In this document: one piece after another, positions 5,251 to 8,756 of the stretch
How the letters are laid out: every line of letters begins with the position of its first letter
Position numbering within the stretch: position 1 is the first letter of the stretch
From: Acidobacteriota bacterium
GTDB taxonomy: Bacteria; Acidobacteriota; Vicinamibacteria; Vicinamibacterales; JACQTH01
Reading direction: 5' to 3'
NCBI GenBank assembly: GCA_016210935.1
Contig: JACQTH010000118.1
Span: forward strand, 1-8,756
DNA: 8,756 bases
Translations under genes and position numbers: made by a program
The notes under the pieces: model-generated
What the model was told of the DNA's origin: nothing
Databases searched by the model: none
Seen by the model: only the letters and a program-made list of their open reading frames with translations

Positions 5251-5597
5251 CAGTGCTGACTCTCCGCCGCGGGTGCCGCCGAGGGCGTCAGCGGCGTTCG
5301 ATGCTGGAGTCCTGTGACCGTGCTCCATCGCCCGAGCAGCGGCAGGAACATCAAGAAGATGAGGAAGATCGCCGTCAGCAGAAGCACCCGATAAATCTGA
5401 TTCGACTCGTTGAACAGGTGCATGAAGTACCCTGCGACCAGCGACCCTTTGAACGCCGCGATCATGAGCGCGACGATGATGGCCGCGCTGATGCCGACGT
5501 GTACGCGATTGACGGCCACGGTGACGACGGTCAGGACCATCAAGGCGACGAATACTTTGTAGTAGATGCTCACGCCATGCGATTTGTGCTCAGCCAT
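5250..5597 (-). CDS. coxD: cytochrome c oxidase subunit IV (bacterial caa3/aa3 type)
   Basis: A 115-residue integral membrane subunit, normal length for bacterial subunit IV. Three helices are visible: about 13-32 (YKVFVALMVLTVVTVAVN), 36-60 with the family signature AFKGSLVAGYFMHL, and 69-88 (YRVLLLTAIFLIFLMFLPLL). It ends in a polar tail rich in Pro/Ala/Ser. Subunit IV has no cofactor and is thought to stabilise the CuB site or the complex. ATG 5597 follows the coxC stop by 8 bases, with GGGGC as a possible ribosome binding site. Its TGA shares a base with the ATG of the next gene. The signature motif and the position after coxC make the call firm. Confidence 0.92.
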   Translation of the reverse strand: MAEHKSHGVSIYYKVFVALMVLTVVTVAVNRVHVGISAAIIVALMIAAFKGSLVAGYFMHLFNESNQIYRVLLLTAIFLIFLMFLPLLGRWSTVTGLQHRTPLTPSAAPAAESQH

Positions 5598-5605
5598 TTG
5601 CGCCC

Positions 5606-6196
5606 CTACAACAAATACAACACCGGGAACAGGAAAATCCAGACCAGGTCGACGAAGTGCCAGTACAGCCCGGTGATCTCGACGCGGTTCGTGAACCGCT
5701 CGGGCGCGATCCGGAACATCTTCGCGCCCGGCCCGAACAGATAGGCCATCACGATCATCCCGCCGACGACGTGCAGGCCGTGAAGGCCGGTCAGCGTGAA
5801 GTAGATGGCGAGGAACGTATTCGTGCTCGGCAGCAGCCCGTGCGAGAACTTCTCGGTGTACTCGAAATACTTCACCACGAGGAACACCGTCGCGAGAAGG
5901 AACGTCGAGATCAGCAGCCAGCGCGACTTCTGGAACTGGTTCGTCTTGAGCGCCGCCCACGCCAGCACCATCGTGACGCTCGACGAGATCAGGACGACGG
6001 TGTTGAGGAACGCCATCCAGACGTTCAGGATCGTCTCGCCTCGCGGCCACGTCTCGGCGCCGACGCGCAGCAGCACGTACGACGAGAAGAGCGCGCCGAA
6101 GAGCATGACTTCGGACGCGAGGAACAGCCAGATGCCCAGCTTGCCGTTGAAAAGCCCGGTGTCAGGCCGGGCCGTGACCGTGTACGGAATGTCCAT
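5606..6196 (-). CDS. coxC: cytochrome c oxidase subunit III
   Basis: A 196-residue polytopic membrane protein of the short five-helix form of subunit III. Helices lie at about 20-44 (LGIWLFLASEVMLFGALFSSYVLL), 58-82, 92-112, 126-152 (IYFTLTGLHGLHVVGGMIVMA) and 174-195. Typical family marks are WLFLASEVMLFG with the conserved membrane Glu29, THGLHV-like GLHGLHVVGG, and the closing YWHFVDLVWIFLFPVLYLL. Subunit III supports proton uptake by the D-channel and lengthens the life of the enzyme. ATG 6196 starts 2 bases after the coxA stop with an AAGAAGG site upstream, so it is coupled to coxA. The longer in-frame extension to 6334 lies within coxA and is rejected. Confidence 0.95.
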   Translation of the reverse strand: MDIPYTVTARPDTGLFNGKLGIWLFLASEVMLFGALFSSYVLLRVGAETWPRGETILNVWMAFLNTVVLISSSVTMVLAWAALKTNQFQKSRWLLISTFLLATVFLVVKYFEYTEKFSHGLLPSTNTFLAIYFTLTGLHGLHVVGGMIVMAYLFGPGAKMFRIAPERFTNRVEITGLYWHFVDLVWIFLFPVLYLL

Positions 6197-6198
6197 GA

Positions 6199-7968
6199 TT
6201 ACGCCTTCTTGTCGGACTGAAACTGCGGCGTGAAATCCGCCGGGTGTCCCGGGACGCTGTATTCGTACGGATCCCGGTAGACGACCGGCGGCTCGGGGAA
6301 ATTGCCGTGCGGCGGCGGCGAGGGCGCGGACCACTCCAGGGTGGTCGCGTCCCAGGCGTTCTGCGGCGCCTGGCGGCCTTTCTTGATGCTCCAGAAGAAA
6401 TTGACGATGAAGAACAGCTGGAAGAACCAGAGCGCAAAGGTCGCGTACCCCATCGGGACGTGCAGCTTCGCGGTTTCCTGCGCGTGCGCGTACTGGATGC
6501 CGCCGTCGTAGAGGCGGCGGTTCATGCCCGCCAGCCCCTGAATGAACATCGGGAAGAAGACGATGTTGATCGCCACGAACGATCCCCAGAAGTGGATCTT
6601 GCCGAGCAGATCGTTCATGTACCGGCCGGTGGCCTTCGGGAACCAGTAATAGATCCCCGCGAAGAGCGCGAACAACGTCCCCGGGGCGACCACGTAGTGG
6701 AAGTGGCCGATGACGTAATACGTATCGTGCAGATGGATGTCGGTCGGGGCCAGGCCGAGCGGCAGGCCTGTCAGGCCGCCGATGCCAAACATCGGGAGAA
6801 ACGCCAGCGCAAAGAGCATCGGCGTCGTGAACCGAATCGACGCGCCCCAGAGCGACAGGAACAACGACGTCAGGATGATGACCGACGGGATCGAGATGAT
6901 CATCGTCGTCGTCTGGAAGAACGCGCTCATGGTCGTGCCCATCCCCGTCAGGAACATGTGATGCGCCCAGACGACGAACGACATGAACCCCAGGAAGACA
7001 ACCGAGTAGACGATGGGTTTATATCCCCAGAGCGGTTTCCGGATGTTGTTCGCCAGCACTTCCGCAACGATGCCCATGCCGGGGAGGATCAGCACGTACA
7101 CTTCCGGATGCGCGAGGAACCAGAACAGGTGCTGCCAGAGCAGCGGGTTCCCGCCGCCGCTGATCTGCACCACCTGTCCGCTGACGACCAGTCCGCTGGG
7201 CAGGAAGAAGCTCGTGCCCGCCACGCGATCCATGAGTTGAAGGATGGCGGCCGCTTCGAGCGGCGGAAACGCGAGCAGCAGCAGGTACGCCGTCACGAGC
7301 TGCATCCAGACGAAGATCGGCAGCCGCATGAACGTCAGGCCGGGCGCCCGCAACTGGAAGATCGTCACGATGAAATTGAGCGAGCCCAACAAGGACGAGG
7401 TGATCAGGAAGACCATCCCCAGCAGCCACCATGTCTGACCTGTGGTTGCGGTGACCGCGAGCGGCACATACGACGTCCAGCCGGAGTTGGCCGCGCCGCC
7501 CGGCACGAAGAAGCTCGCCAGCATCACGACACCACCGACGAAGTACGCCCAGTAACTCGCCATGTTGATCCGCGGGAACGCCATATCGGGCGCCCCGATC
7601 TGAAGCGGCATGACGAAGTTTCCGAACCCGCCGACGGCGAGCGGGACGACACCCATGAAGACCATGATGGTGCCGTGCATGGCGCCGAGCTGGTTGTAGA
7701 ACTCGGGCAGTATCACGCCCCCGGAGGCGTTCCCCGCGCCGAGCCACGCGCCAATGACCGGAACCGGCTGACCGGGATACGCGAGCTGCCACCGCATGAT
7801 GGCCATCAGCGTGAAGCCGAACAGCAGGAAGAGCAGGCCGGTGATGGCGTACTGAATCCCGATGACCTTGTGATCGGTCGAGAAAACGTATTTCCACCAG
7901 AAACCCAGCTCAGGCGCGTGCTCGACATGATGCGCGACCGGGGGATGAACCGCCGTGGCGTGTTCCAC
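6199..7968 (-). CDS. coxA: cytochrome c oxidase subunit I (heme a / heme a3-CuB subunit)
   Basis: A 589-residue core subunit that reduces O2 and pumps protons. Twelve or so helices are visible. Ligands: His98 and His424 for the low-spin heme, His422 for heme a3 (GHFHYV), and His287, His336, His337 for CuB (AHPEVY, WAHHMF). Tyr291 is placed to crosslink to His287. D-channel residues Asp128 (GAPDMAFP), Asn117 and Asn135, plus Glu289 of HPEV, fit a type A oxidase with an A1-like motif. Oddly, the stretch TMIISIPSVIILTSLF aligns without gaps to the usual TMIIAVPTGIKVFSWL, placing Ile365 at the K-channel lysine. Start: GTG 7968 with AAGGAG 7 bases upstream; an upstream open extension to 8256 lacks membrane or family features. 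First gene of the operon. Confidence 0.97.
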   Translation of the reverse strand: MEHATAVHPPVAHHVEHAPELGFWWKYVFSTDHKVIGIQYAITGLLFLLFGFTLMAIMRWQLAYPGQPVPVIGAWLGAGNASGGVILPEFYNQLGAMHGTIMVFMGVVPLAVGGFGNFVMPLQIGAPDMAFPRINMASYWAYFVGGVVMLASFFVPGGAANSGWTSYVPLAVTATTGQTWWLLGMVFLITSSLLGSLNFIVTIFQLRAPGLTFMRLPIFVWMQLVTAYLLLLAFPPLEAAAILQLMDRVAGTSFFLPSGLVVSGQVVQISGGGNPLLWQHLFWFLAHPEVYVLILPGMGIVAEVLANNIRKPLWGYKPIVYSVVFLGFMSFVVWAHHMFLTGMGTTMSAFFQTTTMIISIPSVIILTSLFLSLWGASIRFTTPMLFALAFLPMFGIGGLTGLPLGLAPTDIHLHDTYYVIGHFHYVVAPGTLFALFAGIYYWFPKATGRYMNDLLGKIHFWGSFVAINIVFFPMFIQGLAGMNRRLYDGGIQYAHAQETAKLHVPMGYATFALWFFQLFFIVNFFWSIKKGRQAPQNAWDATTLEWSAPSPPPHGNFPEPPVVYRDPYEYSVPGHPADFTPQFQSDKKA

Positions 7969-7985
7969 GTCCTGACTCCTTAGCA

Positions 7986-8039
7986 GCGCTTGCAGGGCTC
8001 GCCCCTGTGCGAATGAGTCAACACTCGGCTTGCAAGCGC
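7986..8039 (-). promoter_or_regulatory. structured leader just upstream of the coxA ribosome binding site
   Basis: GCGCTTGCA (7986-7994) and TGCAAGCGC (8031-8039) form a perfect 9-bp inverted repeat. A second hairpin, CAGGG-CTCGC-CCCTG (7993-8007), shares two bases with the outer arm, so the two folds compete. The outer stem ends 5 bases before AAGGAG (7981-7976). The pair could tune translation of coxA; this is inferred from pairing only. Confidence 0.35.
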
Positions 8040-8143
8040 GGCTTAGGCGCAGCCGCGGAAGCGGCCGCGCAAGTGACGGACGAAGCGTCGCTGCAGAAAC
8101 GCGATCGCACAGCGCTTTCGGCGAAGCTTCGTTGTAACCGTGG

Positions 8144-8173
8144 ATTCTAACCTTGCCTCGGACGGGGCCGCAA
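8144..8173 (-). promoter_or_regulatory. coxA: candidate promoter of the cox operon
   Basis: On the minus strand TTGCGG (8173-8168) and TAGAAT (8149-8144) are 18 bases apart. TAGAAT matches the sigma70 -10 consensus at five of six positions; the -35 is weaker. Transcription would start near 8137, giving coxA a leader of about 170 bases. Confidence 0.5.
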
Positions 8174-8188
8174 GTGGCAACGCCCCGG

Positions 8189-8219
8189 AACTGTCCGCTT
8201 GCGGGACGAACGGACAGTT
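8189..8219. promoter_or_regulatory. inverted repeat upstream of the cox promoter, possible operator
   Basis: AACTGTCCG (8189-8197) and CGGACAGTT (8211-8219) form a perfect 9-bp inverted repeat with a 13-base spacer. Its near edge lies 16 bases upstream of the candidate -35, where an activator dimer would bind. It could equally form a hairpin if transcribed from elsewhere. Confidence 0.42.
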
Positions 8220-8233
8220 TGTGGCGCTGTGTT

Positions 8234-8250
8234 CGCGTCGAGACGACGCG
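8234..8250. repeat. 7-bp stem inverted repeat
   Basis: CGCGTCG-AGA-CGACGCG has a 3-base loop. It lies between the two larger hairpins and the cox promoter. No function is evident. Confidence 0.35.
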
Positions 8251-8293
8251 ACGCATGGAAGTTGTAAACCAAACTGCTGCGCCGACCGTCTAC

Positions 8294-8359
8294 AGCTTCG
8301 TGACGCTCGCGAAGCTTCGCCGCAAAAAGACCCGCTACGCTTCGCGAGATCACGAAGCT
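8294..8359. repeat. large hairpin element 1 (20 base pairs of stem)
   Basis: AGCTTCGTGA (8294-8303) pairs with TCACGAAGCT (8350-8359), then after a 2/1-base internal loop CTCGCGAAGC (8306-8315) pairs with GCTTCGCGAG (8339-8348). All 20 pairs are perfect. The loop is 23 bases and includes a run of A. A 12-bp perfect palindrome GCGAAGCTTCGC (8309-8320) sits at the turn. The GCTTCGC core recurs at 1080-1086. It is not followed by a clear T run. Confidence 0.8.
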
Positions 8360-8367
8360 TTATTCAA

Positions 8368-8389
8368 TAGCCCCGCTACGCGGGGGCTA
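8368..8389. repeat. GC-rich hairpin between the two large elements
   Basis: TAGCCCCGC and GCGGGGGCTA pair with one bulged G and a 3-base loop (TAC). It lies between the two large hairpins and shares four bases with the second. TTCTTGC follows, too weak a T run for a confident terminator call. Confidence 0.5.
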
Positions 8390-8454
8390 GCCGTTCTTGC
8401 TGAACCAGAATGTGACCTATTCGTACACATTCTGGCCGTGCAAGCACGGCTAGC
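8386..8454. repeat. large hairpin element 2, overlapping the DUF5916-type gene start
   Basis: Outer stem: 8386-8400 pairs with 8440-8454 at 14 of 15 positions (GCTAGCCGT.CTTGC type arms). Then come 4-base internal loops, an inner perfect 10-bp stem CCAGAATGTG (8405-8414) with CACATTCTGG (8426-8435), and an 11-base loop. It can be seen as two 29-base copies in inverted orientation. The right arm (8431-8454) matches 1026-1049 in 23 of 24 bases. It covers the GTG (8438) and first codons of the downstream gene. Confidence 0.82.
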
Positions 8455-8756
8455 AGTTCTTCTCATTCTTGCTCTTGTCCCCGGTGCGTCGGCTCCAGCG
8501 TCGGCGTCGGAACACGATCGACCCCATGCGCCGATCACGCGAGTCGCCGACGACAACGAGCTCGAGGCGGTCGCGATCACCGCGGCTGCGGAAGTGATCG
8601 AGCTGGACGGCGCGCCTGATGACGCCATCTGGTCGCGCGCGCCTGTCGTGAGCGGTTTCCGGCAGCGGGACCCGGCCGAAGGCGCAGAGCCGACGTTTCG
8701 GACCGAAGCGCGGGCCGCCTTCGACGATCGGGCACTCTACGTGATCGTCCGCGCGC
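8438..8756 (+). CDS. secreted protein with CBM9-like N-terminal domain (DUF5916 type), partial
   Basis: The first 106 codons of a gene that runs off the window. Residues 1-24 are a signal peptide: QARLAVLLILALVPGASAPASA, with cleavage likely after ASA. From about 50 on, AEVIELDGAPDDAIWSRAPV, GFRQRDPAEGAEPTFRTEAR and AFDDRALYVIVRA match the N-terminal carbohydrate-binding family 9-like domain of large DUF5916 proteins (pattern IxLDGxxDExxW, FxQxxPxEGxxxTxxT, AYDDxxLYV), which usually go on into an outer-membrane-like beta barrel. The role in those proteins is not settled. GTG 8438 is chosen as it directly precedes the signal peptide, but it has no Shine-Dalgarno site and sits inside large hairpin 2, so expression may be leaderless or controlled by that fold. 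Confidence 0.8.
   Translation, partial: MQARLAVLLILALVPGASAPASASEHDRPHAPITRVADDNELEAVAITAAAEVIELDGAPDDAIWSRAPVVSGFRQRDPAEGAEPTFRTEARAAFDDRALYVIVRA

Larger units (their letters stand above)
7969..8437. other. divergent intergenic region between coxA and the DUF5916-type gene
   Basis: About 470 bases with no convincing gene on either strand. It contains the coxA leader and promoter (to about 8173), the inverted repeat at 8189-8219, and a run of palindromes to 8437. Short palindromes such as CGAAGCTTCG (8122-8131) and GCTTGCAAGC (8029-8038) also occur. An open minus frame to ATG 8256 in coxA's frame and two short open frames at 8140-8370 and 8147-8353 show no family features. Confidence 0.6.

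Noticed and set aside
6244..7983. A 579-codon open frame on the plus strand opposite coxA
   Set aside because: It is exactly antisense to coxA, is rich in Arg/Glu/Asp/His as expected from reading a GC-rich membrane gene backwards, and shows no domain.
7969..8256. A 96-residue N-terminal extension of CoxA from ATG 8256
   Set aside because: It lacks family features and crosses the candidate promoter and leader. GTG 7968 has a strong AAGGAG site and gives a normal N-terminus.

Overview
This is a GC-rich window of about 8.8 kb from a bacterial chromosome. The best guess for the organism is an Acidobacteriota (Vicinamibacteria-like) soil bacterium. That rests on the kind of cytochrome oxidase genes, the ECF sigma operon with an RDD protein, and intergenic palindromes of the types seen in that group (gtagccttggcgaaggcg, cttccgcc-taaa-ggcggaag, gtagtgcccggctt). 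It is an inference from composition and family resemblance, not a proof.

Layout. At the left edge there may be a fragment of an AbrB/MazE-like gene (1-92, minus), then a small coiled-coil protein with a C-terminal membrane anchor (106-375, minus). A regulatory gap of about 300 bases separates it from a divergent XRE/Cro-type repressor gene (671-1030, plus). Convergent to that is a three-gene minus-strand operon (3641 down to 1086): an ECF sigma factor, a small two-helix membrane protein that probably acts as its anti-sigma factor, and a 533-residue membrane protein with a secreted beta-rich polymer-like region and a C-terminal RDD domain. The three genes overlap at their ends, so they are almost certainly co-transcribed and translationally coupled.

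The right half is an aa3-type cytochrome c oxidase operon on the minus strand, in the order coxA (7968-6199), coxC (6196-5606), coxD (5597-5250), a small CPICFG membrane protein (5250-4843), then coxB (4698-3946), with an intrinsic terminator after coxB. Subunits I and II carry all heme and copper ligands. Subunit I keeps the D-channel residues and the HPEVY motif, but the K-channel lysine position is isoleucine. coxB is last rather than first and is split from the other genes by a repeat element. A likely promoter (-35 TTGCGG, -10 TAGAAT) lies about 170 bases before coxA, with a 9-bp inverted repeat just upstream of it. At the right edge, divergent from coxA, is the start of a secreted protein with a CBM9-like (DUF5916-type) N-terminal domain.

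The window is also rich in palindromic repeats that intrude on gene ends. They carry the stop codons of the XRE gene, the RDD gene and the CPICFG gene, code for part of the N-terminus of the RDD protein, and overlap the start of the DUF5916-type gene. Two large back-to-back hairpins (8294-8359 and 8386-8454) lie between coxA and that gene. One arm of the second recurs with a single mismatch at 1026-1049, 7.4 kb away. I see no CRISPR array, tRNA, rRNA, transposase or defence cassette.
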